This document shows, piece by piece, positions 1-13,672 of a stretch of 64,000 nt of DNA (position 1 is the stretch's first letter; each line of letters starts with the position of its first letter). The position numbers and the translations under genes were made by a program. The stretch spans positions 3,038,001 through 3,102,000 of the forward strand of contig JAOVFP010000001.1 in assembly GCA_025738555.1 (NCBI GenBank). Direction: 5' to 3'. Origin of the DNA: Cyathus striatus (Eukaryota > Basidiomycota > Agaricomycetes > Agaricales > Nidulariaceae). The notes below the pieces were generated by a model. That model was not told where the DNA came from. It worked only from the letters and a program-made list of their open reading frames with translations, and ran no database searches.

Positions 1-38
1 ACAAAATAGCCATCGGTTCGCTTAGATCGTTACATTAG

Positions 39-2383
39 TACAGTCATCTCATCACAAGAAGATGTCGAGAGCATAGTGTTTACGCAGAGCTTATGCCCTG
101 TACCACCAAGATCGCTGATATTAATTTCAAACCAAAAGGTGCGCCTCGAGTCGACGATCCCCGCTTGCAACGCCGATCGAGAACAGGGGCATAGCTAACG
201 ACTTTTAATAGGAATCATCCTCTCTGGATCTCCGTATTCTGTGTATGACAAAGTTTCCCCACACGTAGACCCTGCTGTCTTTGAGCTCGGAGTGCCAATC
301 TTGGGCATTTGTTATGGACTTCAAGTAAGCTATTTGGATTTTCCCCTTATACTTCTCGCTGAATCTTTGTCCTACAGGAAATCGCTTGGAACCTTGGAGG
401 AAAGGTGGACAAATGTGACCACCGGGAGTATGGATTCGCAGAAGTGCAAATCAACAAACTTGGGGATGGTGGCTCTGTCGATGCTCTCTTTGAAGGATTG
501 GGAGATGAGATGCAAGTACGTTTAGGCTTGAAATTCATTATTGACTTCGGTGGCTGATTGTTACCGGCTTGTCTAGGTATGGATGTCGCACGGAGACCAG
601 CTCTCCCAACCACCTCCCGATTTCCATGTAATTGGTCACACACGAACCGCACCATACGCTGCATTGGCACATAACACAAAGCCGCTCTATGGCATCCAGT
701 TCCACCCAGAAGTGACCCACTCTCCTCGAGGCAAAGAAGTCATCGGTCGGTTCATTCTCAACATTTGCAAATGCCGAACGAACTGGACCATGGTGCGTGC
801 CTTGTTTTCGCCTTGCCTTGCCTTGCCGTTCATGTCATTTTACATTCTCATCCAACTTGTTCTGTCACTGAACAACGTAATTGATTCTTTGGTTATCTAT
901 AGGAAGAGTTCATCGGAAAGGAGATCGCTAGAATCAGAGAGATCTGCGGTCCTACAGGACGCGTCATTGGCGCCGTCAGTGGGGGTGTTGATAGCACTGT
1001 AGCTGCTAAACTGATGCATGAAGCCATCGGTGACAGGTACGTCATCCCTCGACTGCATTCACTTACTGCGTTTGGCATTTTCAGTTCAGCTCACGCGTCT
1101 TTCATGCCAGGTTTCACGCGATCATGGTGGACAATGGTGTCCTGCGGTTGAACGAGGCCAAACAGGTGTACGAGATGCTCAACAAGGATTTGGGCGTCAA
1201 CTTGACTGTTGTGGACGCGTCGGATCTGTTCCTCGCTCGTCTGGACGGCGTCGAGGATCCCGAGAAGAAGCGCAAGATTATTGGGAATACGTTTATTAAC
1301 GTCTTTGAAGAGGAAGCCGCTAAGATTGAGGCTGAAGCGGAGGCGGAGGAAAAGAAGGGTGCCGCGGCCAAGGGAAGAGTTGAATGGCTCCTCCAGGGGA
1401 CATTGTACCCCGACGTCATTGAAAGTATTAGCTTCAAGGGTCCCAGCGCTACCATCAAGACCCACCATAATGTCGGTGGTCTCCTTAAGGATATGAAGCT
1501 CAAGCTCATCGAGCCTCTAAGAGAGCTCTTTAAAGGTACGTTTCTCGACTAACGTTATTTATGGTGTACCGTCTGTGCTTTCCCGTCTCGCTATTTATAA
1601 CTCGACCCTGGACTTACCACTTTTCATTCCGCAGACGAGGTTCGCGCCTTGGGACGTCTCCTGTCGATTCCAGCTCCTCTGGTGCAGAGACACCCCTTCC
1701 CGGGACCAGGTCTTGCCATTCGCATTTTGGGGCCTGTGACGCGTGAGCAGGTTAAGATCTTGCAGCATGCGGACAGCATCTATATAGAGGAGATCCGGAA
1801 GGCGGGATTGTATGACCAGATTTCGCAAGCATTTGCGGTTCTCTTGCCTGTTAAGGCCGTCGGTGTCATGGGAGATGCTAGGACGTATGAGCAGGTGGGT
1901 TGCCGGTTCTCTATTGAGGTTTGGACCGTGTTGCCTGTCAAGTTGGGGATGTCGAGGCAGCATGATTGGCTGTGCCATATGAGGGTCGCTCACGCACGTC
2001 TTATCACCTCTGCTCGTCATTCTCCATACCCCGATGGTGGTGGGCGGCAACATATGTCGGCCGTGATACGTCCGCTCATACTCTAATGTTTAAATTCTTG
2101 CAGGTCATCGCGCTCCGTGCTGTCCAGTCTGAGGACTTTATGACTGCGGATTGGTGCGTCTATCACTTCCATGTTGATAACGATAAACTGACCGAAAGTA
2201 ATCTAGGTACGTATTCCCGGCCGAAGTCCTTCGCAGGATATCGTCCCGAATCACCAATGAGGTGTCTGGGATTAATCGAGTCACGTACGATATCTCCTCG
2301 AAACCGCCTGCGGTACGTAGTCTTTCCGTTCCGGTGTACTTGACTGACCGATATGTTTATGACAGACCGTTGAGTGGCTGTAG
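39..2383 (+). CDS. GUA1: GMP synthase (glutamine-hydrolysing), 5'-truncated by window edge
   Basis: Converts XMP to GMP using glutamine and ATP in cytosolic purine synthesis. The visible product starts in the class I amidotransferase domain ([11 protein letters not shown]) at an exon whose acceptor AG is at 37-38, so roughly the first 15-20 residues lie left of the window. The catalytic Cys is in GICYGLQ (~310-325), and the triad His/Glu is in QFHPEVTHS. The ATP-pyrophosphatase P-loop is [10 protein letters not shown] (~968-1000). The C-terminal dimerisation domain carries [15 protein letters not shown], and the last exons read [12 protein letters not shown] and SKPPA/TVEWL before a TAG at 2381-2383, matching the family's terminal TVEWE. 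At least eight short GT-AG introns are seen. No lesion was found. Confidence 0.96.
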
Positions 2384-5300
2384 TGGCTCACTTGGTTCGG
2401 AAGTCGGGAAAAATGATGGATAGATGATTAGTACGCAGTGGGATATGATAGATTTCTTGATGCGCTATTCTTGTGCTGCTGGAGACTATCTGGGACGGAG
2501 ATGGGCAATGTATCGAAATTTAACAGAAATAGAATCACGATTGAATTTCCTCAACGGCTTCCTCATGATTCTGCATCTTCATCCATTCCTCGTTGTCTAT
2601 CATCCCTATGGATTCGTTGGTGCTGATGGTAGGTATACTTTTACACGCAGCATGAGGACGATGCATGCCCTCGGTCCATTCTTACCGACTTCTTTCCAAA
2701 TAGGACGATGCAATGTAGCCCTGTTGAGATGATTGTTTGATCAGTCTGTTAATTATGATATGATGAGATAACGGAATCCGGATGTACGTGAGCTGACATG
2801 TAAACTTTCCACAGTGTACTATGACTTGCTATGACTGCATTTATAGTCGTTGCTTAAAGCAGAGAGTTTCGTATTGTCTTGACGTGCAGTATTCATATTT
2901 TGTTGTTGCTCCACCTAGATGAAGATTACTACTCATGCCAAGTTGGATTCTGGATTCCTGCATGTGCATCCATCTCATGGTAACTTTCGTTGTTCGTGTC
3001 ATAAGCTCGCTTCATGGTGAAGCGTATACAACTAATTCCGGTATGTACACGTTCGCACGAAAACAAATAAACACGCTGTAATTTGAAAGTAGACGAGACG
3101 TTTTCAGGGTGGTGATAATGGTATGTATGTAAACAACAAGAAGTGCGGTGATACTCCAGAGCATGTTGCCTATTGTACCTGACATCTCTCTCTAAGCGTC
3201 ATCGAGAATTTCCGGCGTCGTTAGAGCGGTACGCACGCAAATCTCTTCCGTGGGCGGAATCACAAAGGGGAAAAACAAATTATTGTAATACCGTGATACC
3301 ACCACTCGGATGGCGGACAATTCACATGAAGAAACTTCAGGAATCTTCCTGCCGATGTTTTTTAATCTCATCGATTAATTTTCATTGCGGATTCGGAGAG
3401 AAAACAATGAAATTTAGCACGTTTTTGTTCATTTGGATTACTTGTGCTAATGGACGCACCCAGGCGGAGTGTGGATGGGCATCACGGGAACGCAGTACGT
3501 GGGCGAAGCAGCAGCCATATGATCAGGAAGCTCGCAACTAGCGTCATATAAGACCAGACTGTTATTCGGTAGAAGAAGTACATATGTACATGCAGCGTAG
3601 AAAGAAGCCTATCCCACGGGATAGGTCATAAGAACACAGTGGGCCCAATGTAGTCCCGCAGTATCCGCTCACGAAACAACACGTTGCAGTATAGACCCAT
3701 ACTCCCTGCTACTAGTCCAACTAGTATCTATCCCTCATGTCGTCGTTATGTTGCATGATCAGTGATAAACGTTACAAGTATTGATTTGCTAGCCACTGTT
3801 CCCCCTTCGCCGCTGATGGGAATCCACCCGTAAAAGGATTTGTTTTGAGCTGGCGTATGTTGATTGTACAAAGGTGGATGCCGAGAGGGTGGAGGTATCG
3901 CTGTAAGTATCACTATCAGTCGACACGATTTGGATTGCACTGCTCGCTGTCACTGTCACTCTTTGGACAGTGAAACCGGACCAGTTGGACGCCACAGTGC
4001 AGTTAAAGCTCATCAATAGTCCAAGTTCAAATGAGCCAGTTAACAGGAAGAGTATGGACTTTCCATTTGAATCCCGTCATGCGCAGTCGGTATGGTATAG
4101 TCGGTATTAAAGTAGTGGGTAGCAGGGCGTCGTCGCTGCGGCGCCCATAGAATGCCGCCTTCATTAATAAAAAAGTAAGGTCGGCATGCAACTTTCTACT
4201 ACCCATAGGAATATCCACATACTGCAAAGATGTGGCGTTGCTGCCTCATTCCGAAGAAGAGTGATAGCTGATAAGGCATATACAGTAAGCGAGTAAAAAA
4301 GCGCAGAAGGGCGCCTTTGCAGGTCCATTGAATAAGAGCCAATCTGGCACGTACGACTTTGTGATACTGATTTCATAAGGCGTCGGTTGAAAGGGATAGC
4401 ATACCGAGCTTGAAAATAGTGATAACTGATAGAAATATCATAATCAGTGGGAGAGATGTGGCGTGATCCGTTGAGAGTGGATGAGAGCGAGGGACCGAAG
4501 ACCTATCCGTATCTCTTGTCAAGATGCGATGTTATAGGAATTGCCTTTTAATTGGTTGTCGTGGAGAAATGGTTAATACGACGGGGGTGGCGGTGTGCGC
4601 GATGATCAATATGCTAGAAGTTAGGAATGGCAGGTGATGAATAGGTGCGGAGTCTTTTGTGTGTTTTTTTTTCTGGTAAGTAGCGGGTGTAGGATAGAAA
4701 TCGCGGGTAATGGTGTGGTGTGGAATGGAACGGGAGCACCACGCGTCTTGCTGGGTATGACTCGGCATTATATATGAGGAAGCCATATAGGGAATAGCGA
4801 TCCTAGTAAACTATGAATGGACAGTCGATCCATTACATGGCGGTAATTGCGTCTAAGTAAAGCATGCCAAATATAGACTCTGGCGCAGAGGCGGATAGAA
4901 GAGGCGGATCGAGGGGTGCGAATCACAAGGCGTAATATATGCACCGACCTCATGTTCCCGGATAGCGCACGACGTGATATATGTAGAAAAACAATTTTAA
5001 GGACGACACGCATATAGTTTCACGGTACCGGAAAGTCTTCTTTTGATCAGGCGCGAAAGGTGATTGTAGTATCAGACACCGATCACAGCCTTGCGGTTCA
5101 CTGATTTGCGGGGTGGATCTGAGGACATATCCTATGTTACACGCGCACTTGGTGCGGGGGAGGGGGAAGGGGCTCGTAAGGTAAATAGATTATCCAAAAT
5201 GCGATGGGGCAGGAGAGAAGTGGGTGTAGACCGGCGAGGGCGGGATGGGGAAACGGTTCAGGAAGTTGAGTGTTGATCTTTTGGATTACCGTATATTTGG

Positions 5301-6107
5301 CTGGACTGGTTTCGTTTGAGATGCCCCAGCTCAAAAGGCGGTTACGCCAGTTCGACGAGGTGGCGCTTCTGGTTCATAACTCCAAGCTTGACTTGCTTCA
5401 AGTTTGCAGCTCGACAATCTGCGGAACGCAACGCTGAACGTTGATGCATTAACCAAAATCGAGAAAGGTAGTACTCACGCATAGCTCGGGAACGAGACAA
5501 CCACTTGCTTTGAGCAGAGTTTGAAGATGGTGATAACGTTTGAATAACGTTACCCTGAGGTTGTTGAGTGATAAAAGTTGGCACGGTTATAGCAGTTAAG
5601 TTGCAGCGTGTAGATTTCTAGAATTAAAACTGTATTGTTTGTGGTTACTGTGTCTCGCCGTTGCCCCCATCGTGGTGGATAAGGACTTGGATGCGTAAAA
5701 CTTCGTAGTCAGCCCAGCATTGTTTCCGATGATGTGCGATGTCAAACATGGCCAAAAGCGTTTATTCTGCGAATTGTGGATATAATTACAACGAGAAAGA
5801 GTGAGCGGGGAGGGGATGGTGGAGTTCGGAGCGATATTGATATTCCTGTCGACGAAAATACCAGGAATACTGATGGATGATGGGAGTCGTGTTCTGAATC
5901 TTATTCCGTACGTTAACGTTAGTTTGAAAACGAAGGATGAGCGAGAGTCAGAAATAACTTGAGTGTTGGGGACAGACGGTGGTGGTGAGAAACAAAGACG
6001 CTGGGGCTGCAAATGGAAAGGCCGAACGCTTTCGCCCTAACCATCACCTCATCCCACGTCCCAGCCAGCGCCCTTGACAACTTCACACTTTCATCGACCT
6101 CTTACAA
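2384..6107. other. 3.7 kb gene-poor stretch between GUA1 and XRN1
   Basis: Only short overlapping ORFs in all frames, none with recognisable protein motifs, linked splice sites or family resemblance. Both flanking genes point rightwards, so this holds the GUA1 3' end and the XRN1 promoter. Nothing else is supported; a long non-coding RNA or a fast-evolving orphan gene cannot be excluded. Confidence 0.5.
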
Positions 6108-9100
6108 ATGGGTATGTGAACCTGTTCGATATCATTAGCACACTCTTTCTCATCCTCTTTGCTGCTTCCAGGTATTCCAAAGGTACGCTTCACTTTGACA
6201 TAACCAGGAAAGAGCATATCCTCATTTCCGACCACAGTTCTTCCGCTACATCTCGTACGTGATTTGCTACCTCTCTTCATCCAATTGGCGCTCAAACAAC
6301 CACCAACCAGCGAACGATATCCCTTGACATCGCAACTCATACAGGAGAATAAGATTCCAGAGTTTGGTGAGCAAAAAAACACCCTGCGTGGCCAGTGCGG
6401 CCATTATTTTGGCTCTGACTCATTATCCACTCTTACGACAGACAATCTTTATCTGGATTTCAATGGGATCATACACAACTGTGCGTCACTGTTCGACTCT
6501 CAGGAGGTTGTTGCGACTCTGGCTCTGACTCCGTGATCTTCCTAGGTTCACATCCCAACGACGAAGACGCCCATTTCCGACTGTCTGAAGAGCAGATATT
6601 CACCGCTATATTCAGCTATGTAGACCACCTCTTCGGCAAGATCAAGCCCAAGAAACTGTTCTTCATGGCCGTGGATGGTGTTGCTCCCAGGGCAAAGATG
6701 AATCAGCAGCGAGGAAGGAGATTTAGATCGGCCAAGGAGGCCCAAGAAGTGAGAGAGAAGGCAGAGAGGAAAGGAGAGAAGCTACCTGATGAGAAGGCAT
6801 TCGATAGTAATTGCATTACTCCTGGTGAGGGTTCCCATTCTTAATTTTTCTTCGTTCCCGTGGGACGAGACGATATCCCCCACCCCTAGCCCTTCCCTTC
6901 CCATCTTCTCGTCTTCCTATTCTTCCCTTCGCCCTACCTACCAACTCATCCATCTCCCGCCTCAGGAACGCCATTCATGGCCCGCCTCTCCGATCAACTA
7001 CGCTACTTTATCAATAAGAAGATTACAGAAGACTCCAATTGGCGGAACGTGCAGGTCGTCTTGTCTGGTCACGAAGTCCCCGGAGAGGGCGAACACAAGA
7101 TCATGGAGTACATCCGTCTCTCGCGCGCACAGCCCGATTACAACCCCAACGTGCGACATTGCTTGTACGGCCTTGATGCGGACTTGATCATGCTCGGTTT
7201 GTTGAGCCACGACCCGCATTTCTGTTTGTTGCGAGAGGAGGTTAAGTTTGGACCTGCAGCGAAGAAGAAGGGTGGTACCAGGTTCGTTGATCTTGTTTCT
7301 TTATTTCTTTGTTTTATTTTGTACTGACCTATTATGGGATAGCTTGGAGACGACAAACTTTTACCTCCTCCATCTGTCTCTCATGCGGGAGTACCTCGAC
7401 CTCGAATTCCACGATATTGAGCCTGTGCTTCCGTTTGATTATAGCTTGGAGAGGGTGATTGATGACTTCATTTTGTTGGCGGTGTTTGTCGGGAATGATT
7501 TCCTGCCGAATTTACCGGATTTGCATATTCATGAAAATGGACTCGAGAGGTTGTTCGATGTGTACAAGAAGGTGTTGCCTAGTTTAGGTGGGTACTCTCT
7601 GTTGTCGGACTATGATTGCCTTGCTTCTCGTGGGGTCTTTACACGAGTCGTCGTAATGATATTGGGCGGTGGTCGTATCTTAGAACAATGCGCTAATACC
7701 TTCACTTTCCAGACGGATACATTAACGAGAGCGGAACTATCAATGTGAAGAGGTTGCAGGTGATACTGGACGAGATGGCCCAATGGGAGCAGGATGTCTT
7801 CCAGAAAGAGTATGCGGATTTGAATTGGTATAAGGGGAAACAGTTGAAGCCTCTTCAAGATATGGAGATGGGTAGGAAGAGATCAAAGTTTGGTAGGTTT
7901 CATTGCCTCCTTTATCTTAATTTCCTATTTCAATCCTTCCATTCCCTTTCATCCTCAACTTTCGTTACTATTCCTATCTTCGTTTTACTTTTACCTTACC
8001 TTCATACATGCCTTTTCCCAGCTTGTATGTTCTTGTTCTTTTGCTGACCACACGCGTTTACAGTGCTCACGAAACCCCAGCGAGAAATATTCGATAAAGT
8101 GCGGTCCTTCGTGATGGAGAATAGGAAGGGTGGAGTAAGCTCGATGAAGAACGCAGTTTTGTCCATGAAGAACCAGTTCCCTGCACGCGAGCGGGCGTTC
8201 ATAACGCAGCTGTCGCAGGATTTACATTTGAATGTTGCTTGGGACGAGTTCGATTCTGACGATGAGAATCTAGTTACATGGAGGTTCCCTGGCGCTTTGG
8301 AAGAGCCGTTGCCGGATGGGGATGGCGAGAAGACTACTGCTGCTGCTGCGAATGGAGACAGTGAGGAACCTAAGGATGATGATTGGGAGTCTGTCGAGGA
8401 GGGAGAAGATGAGGATGAGGAGAGTCGGGCGGCCGTTGATCGGGTTTTGACAAAGTATGAGAAGGCGCCTCTGATGGATGAGGATGCTGATGGAGGCTTT
8501 GATGCACGGCATGAGAGGACCATGAAGGAGAAGATGGACGAATGGAAGAGAGGGTATTATAAGGTCTGTCTTTGTTCTTTTCCGTCATTCCGGCTATGCT
8601 TAATGAAATCCCTTTGCGATGTGGTGTGGTGTAGGGCAAACTGGAGATATCATATGATGATCCCAAAGAGATGGGCGACCTCGTGCATCGATACGTTGAA
8701 GGGCTGCAGTGGGTCATGCATTATTATTATAGTGGAGTAGCATCCTGGGGATGGTTCTACGATTATCATTATGCTCCTCGCATATCAGGTGAGCAGCGTA
8801 GCCTTTTGTCGCGTTCTTTTCCGTTGTGGCGCGTCTTCTTCGGAAACTGACTAGGAACCTATTAGACCTGCGAGACGTTGACAAGATGTCATTCCATTTC
8901 GACCTGGGGACGCCTTTCAAGCCTTTCCAGCAGCTTATGGGTGTGCTCCCTGTCGCAAGTATGGAACATATACCTGAAGCGTATCAGGTGAGGCCACAAT
9001 TATGCTTCACTGAGAGTGTGAGCAGGAACTGACAACCAGTGGCAACAGGACTTGATGTATGATCCGAACTCACCGATTCTTGACTTCTACCCCCTCGAGT

Positions 9101-11798
9101 TCGAGCTGGACCTTAATGGAAAGAAGCAAGATTGGGAGGCTATTGTCAAAATTCCGTTTATAGATGAAAAGAGGCTTCTTAAGGCTATGGACTGTATGTG
9201 TGCTTTCCCCTTTTGACTTTTTTTCCTGTTCTTATCCTTTGGCCTGTCTGATGATCCTCTTCCTTAGCTCGTGAACACAGGCTTACTCCAGAGGAGAAGC
9301 GCAGAAACTCATGGGGAACCAGCACCAAATTCAGCTTCAGGCCAGGAGAGGCTACTGTGTACCCCTCTTCGCTCCCGGGATTCTTTCCCCCCATATACCG
9401 TTGTCAGTGTATCATGGAACCTTTCCATCTTCCAACTTTGGATGGATTGCACCTCGTCCCCGGTCTATGTGACGGCGTGTTTTTAGGTGCTGACGCACTG
9501 GCGGGATTCCCTTCGCTCAAGACATTGCCGCATAGCGCCCTACTAGGGGTCCATGGCGTAAACGTCCACGGTTCGGAGAGCCGTAACAAGTCCATGGTGG
9601 TGCACATTGAGAACCCTCATGAAGGCGTGAAGACGGAGGAGATTGGGCGAGAGATGATTGGTAAACGTACATTTTTCGGATGGCCGTTCTTGCAGGAAGG
9701 TTTGGTGGTTGCGATATCTGATTCGTTGTTCAAGTATGAGAAGATGTCAGTCACTCCCAATGCCCCGCCGAAAGTTGTCTCTACCCCTCATGCCCCTCAG
9801 GGGTTGGGACATTGGAAGATGAAGGCTGAACGTATTGAGCAGGTGTACTCGAAGCGTTGTGGTGTTATTACGGGCGATGTTGATATCTTGTTGCATGTTC
9901 GGCCTTTGAAGGGTCGGTGTTCTATTGTCTTGTTTTGGAGGTTTTGCTAATATTATTCTAGGCTTGAAGCGCCTAGAAACTGGGGCATTTGTCAAGGATT
10001 ATGATGGGCCTGAGAAGGAGGTGGAACAAGCAGTTCAAATGTGTTTGTCCGAGGTTGCTTCTGAGGATCCCCGCTTTTTGGAGCGTGAGGCTCCTCCACT
10101 GTCGGAAGAGTTCCCGGAAGGTAGTAAGATTTTCTTCCTGGGTGAACATGCCTACGGCGTTGCCGCTCAAGTCTTTGCCACGACTGAATCTACGCTCTCT
10201 GTTGTCCTGGCGGTAAGTCTCTTAACTTGCAGGTTTTAACGTGTACTTACTGTCGTCTCAGTTCTACCCAGCAGAGAAACTGGAGAATGACAGATTTAAG
10301 GCAATAGTTGACCAACGCAAGGCTGATCGCTATTACCCCTCTTTCAAGGCGTCGGAAATGCTTGGCCTATCTGGCCGTGCTCTTTCTAAGATCACATCGA
10401 GTTTCATGGTCTTGACCTCTGATAAACAGAAGACAAACTTAGGCCTTAGCTTGAAATTTGAGGCGAAGTCCTTGAAGGTTATTGATTACTCGCGGAAGGA
10501 TGGTCGCTACTGGGAGTTTAGCGAGAAGGCTATTGAGCTTCTTAGAGAATACAAAGTCAGGATTTGTCTAGTGAAAGCTTTTGGCTGCTTGTTGATATTT
10601 CCCCGATAGGAGAAATACCCCGATCTTTTCCAATCCCTGGATAGGACTGGTGATGGTATGTGTGCTGCGGATGTCTATTTCTAACTGCTGTTGCTCATGA
10701 GCAATATTTAGCCATGGCTCAGGCATCTGATGTTCTCTCCGGACCTGACCCTGACTCACGGGTCAAGGAAATAAAGGGCTGGCTAAAATCGAAAGGTGTC
10801 CGCGAGTTTGAACCAGTCTCTCTTTTCTGCGACCAGTTGGGGAAGGTATGTATGTATGTCACACAACTTTGCTTCGATGCTAATATGAATTAGGCCACTG
10901 TCGGCGAGATAGAGAAACTTGCGAACGAAATCACTCAAAACAAGTCCTCGTCAGCCATCAAGAAGGCTATTGTGAAGGGTATTCCTCGTCAGGCAGTTCT
11001 CAAACCTTCTCATGCTGTGTACCGTCTCCAAAACCAACACTTCGCCCTTGGTGACCGCGTAACTATGGTTCAGGACTCAGGAGGAGTGCCTCTTTCGGTT
11101 AAGGGGGTCGTCGTCGGGTTGAATGCAAAAACGATGGATGTGATCTGGGATGTACCATTTATGTCTGGTAGCACTCTTGGCGACCGGTCAGCAAATCAGT
11201 ATCTCTCGCATTATCCAACTGATGGTGTTACAGGTGCTCGCAATATCGAGGGTCAACCGTCGAGTTCACGACTTGCTTGAACTTGACCAATCCACAATTC
11301 GTCACCTCGACAAACCCCGAGGTTCCTCCTCAACCAAATACCAATCCATCGTTCAAGCCAAGGTTTGGTCCTCATCCGCGCCTCACACCAGGGCAGGTAC
11401 CTGCTACAGGCTTCCGACCAGCTCATTCGTCCAGGTAAATTATTTCGGTCTTACCTGTTACACTTTGCTCATCTCCTCTCAGTTCCCCAGCGGCACCTGT
11501 ACATATCATGACGAACCCTAACAGAGGTCGTGGTGGGTTCAGAGGCGGGGCCCCGGCTCAACCACCTGTGCAGAACAATGTTGACGCTACCCCTGCACCT
11601 ACTTCTCCCGCTGCATCACATCAAAATGGCGCCCAGGTACCGGGCGGCGGAGGTCGTGGATACAGAGGACGAGGCTTCATTCCAGGATTCCGTGGCGGTC
11701 GAGGAATTGCTCCCAACTTCGATAGAGGTCGTGGTGCTCCAAGAGGCGGGTTCCGTGGTAGAGGTCGCGGATCTTTCGCTGCACCTCTATCATCATAA
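6108..11798 (+). CDS. XRN1: 5'-3' exoribonuclease 1 (XRN1/KEM1 type)
   Basis: Cytoplasmic 5'-3' exoribonuclease that degrades decapped mRNA. It starts ATGG/GTATTCCAAAG, giving MGIPKFFRYIS across two tiny exons. The XRN N-terminal nuclease domain shows the acidic metal-binding residues in [42 protein letters not shown] and [10 protein letters not shown]. Next come the conserved [20 protein letters not shown] and [14 protein letters not shown] segment, an acidic linker (~8380-8440), the helical region with [20 protein letters not shown], and the PAZ/KOW/SH3-like modules (ALGDRVTMV...[18 protein letters not shown] near 11050-11150). The C-terminal exon (~11508-11798) is rich in RGG/RGR repeats, as in many fungal XRN1 tails and likely RNA- or protein-binding. 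This is XRN1 rather than the nuclear RAT1, judged by length and the SH3-like part. About fifteen short introns; no lesion found. Confidence 0.94.
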
Positions 11799-12487
11799 GG
11801 TGTAAGTATAATGTTGAAGAGAGTGTATAAAAATAGTATATCTATGAAAAATGCAGTATTTTACAGAAGCCGTCAAATCAGCGCTTTGATCTGTCAAATC
11901 AATGTTAACATCGCCATTTGCATCTGTCTAACCCCCGCTCTATTAATACCTTACAGTTAATGGTTTTGTCCTAACTCACGTTTATGCGTGAAGTACGAGA
12001 ACATATCCTCGCAATGGTACATAGCATCCTTTTAAATTGATAAGTCGACTTATGCCGAGCAACTCCGGCTACCGTACAATGTGCATGTACGCTATTCATT
12101 ATGTTGCATGTGAATGCCCTTCTCTATCGTGGAGTTTTCTTGACAGGCTATATGGAAGTGTACTACATTTATACCTCGGAGTTGTAGTTGAAGCGACCAT
12201 AGCATAAGGCACCAGTGATAATCTGCGATTATATAGCACATTCTATCATTCAAACACACTTGGATGTGTATGAATTAGGTACAAATTTGTATGGCTATCG
12301 AAATGTCTTGGATTTGGACAGATGCACCAGGTCAGTTGTTACCAAAGAAACATCAGGGTATCCGGCGTTATTCGTGTCCGAGCCGCCGCACGTACGTACA
12401 AAGAGCAACTACCGCGATCGACTACTGTTGAGGCCCCCGTAGTGCTTTCTTCCCCCTCCCAACAGTCTGCAAAAGTCCCGGGTGGAA
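11799..12487. other. Intergenic region, XRN1 3' flank and SLATT gene promoter
   Basis: No coding potential. AT-rich sequence follows the XRN1 stop, and a pyrimidine-rich stretch (12431-12475) precedes the next ATG, as often seen just upstream of fungal start codons. Confidence 0.5.
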
Positions 12488-13672
12488 ATGGATTCCACAT
12501 ATCGCACTGCCGCTGAACAGGCCGCTGCTTCCGCAGCAAGTGCACAGGGACCGAATCCCAGTAATCCAATGCCAATGCCATCTCCCGCCGCTTCGTCATC
12601 CGACCCAGAGCTTCATCCAGCGGCTCCGGTCGCCACAGAGCCTCGCCCGGCAGCGCCATCTACCACTGAACCTGCACCTCAGACTCAAGCTCCAATAAGT
12701 CAACCCAATCCCCAGGTCAGAACTCACCGGATTTCCACGGCTACGAATCTACCGCCTTCAATGGAAAAGCTGGAGATGTCGGAGACGGGATCGGACAATG
12801 CTCGACGCGATAGTAGTCATAGGGGTTTACTTACGGGAGAGTACCCACTGCCTCCGCTACCTCCGCTCCCTCAAATACGCGTTCCTGAGTTGGTATCACC
12901 GCGGCGTACCAGGACGGTGGATTCTCATGCGATAGCAGGCGACAATCCCTACTTTAACGTTCCTTATGTTGAGAAGGTGAGTGTTTTTAATAGTCGATGG
13001 ACTGTTTCCTGTCTTACCGGGGTGGATCATAGCGTCCCGTCAAGCTCACCGTTGGTCAACGCTTGGAGCCCACCGTCGTTACCGCCAGACAAGAAAAGGC
13101 CAAGTACGAGATGAAGGCCAAGTTCACGGGATACGCGTTGAACATTGCTATTGGGCTTCAGGTGTTGCTGGGATCCTTGACGACAGGGTTATCGGCAGTA
13201 GCGACTACGGGGAGGCAGGTGAATAATCCTATGTTTTCAGCTTGTTTATATACAGACTGACGCCCAAAATTACTCGTGTCAGACAGCGGTACAAACGACT
13301 ATCTTAGGTCTGTGCATACGCGTCGCGTAACTGGGCGTCAACATACTGACATACCTGACTCCGTTCTGTAGGTGGTCTTGCAACACTCGTAGCGTCCTAT
13401 TTAGCTCGGGCTCGCGGATCAAATGAGCCCGAATTGTCCATTACGCGTGTCAAAGATCTGGAGCATTTCATACGCGACTGCGAGGCCTTCCAAATGGATT
13501 ATGGACACTTGCTCACGAACGATCAGGATGGGCGTTTGGTTGACTTGAGGAGAAGATTCGAAGAGTTACTTGGAAATGCAAGCGGGTAAGCCAGGTTTAT
13601 AGTAATCTCTATAGGAGTTCTTACCAGAACGCGCCTGCCTTTAGCGAGCGCAAACTTGCTCCTCCTGTTTAG
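12488..13672 (+). CDS. Fungal SLATT-domain two-TM protein (SMODS/SLOG-associating 2TM effector family)
   Basis: Five exons (12488-12976, 13033-13218, 13283-13307, 13372-13585, 13645-13672) give 313 residues, and all phases agree. Residues 1-160 are low-complexity, rich in Pro, Ala and Ser, and likely disordered and cytosolic. Then comes TVGQRLEPTVVTARQEKAKY and a Lys-rich helix. Two membrane segments follow: YALNIAIGLQVLLGSLTTGL and TTILGGLATLVASYLARARG, joined by a short turn with TTGRQ. The C-terminal helix is SITRVKDLEHFIRDCEAF...RRRFEELLGN, ending GERKLAPPV. This matches the fungal SLATT family. Bacterial SLATT proteins are predicted pore-forming effectors of nucleotide-signalling defence systems; the fungal role is not known. 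I chose ATG 12488 because the reading frame upstream lacks another ATG. Confidence 0.85.

Noticed and set aside
5596..6012. 138-codon minus-strand ORF upstream of XRN1
   Set aside because: Ser/Pro/Asn-rich without motif, and it overlaps the expected XRN1 promoter; a chance ORF is likelier.
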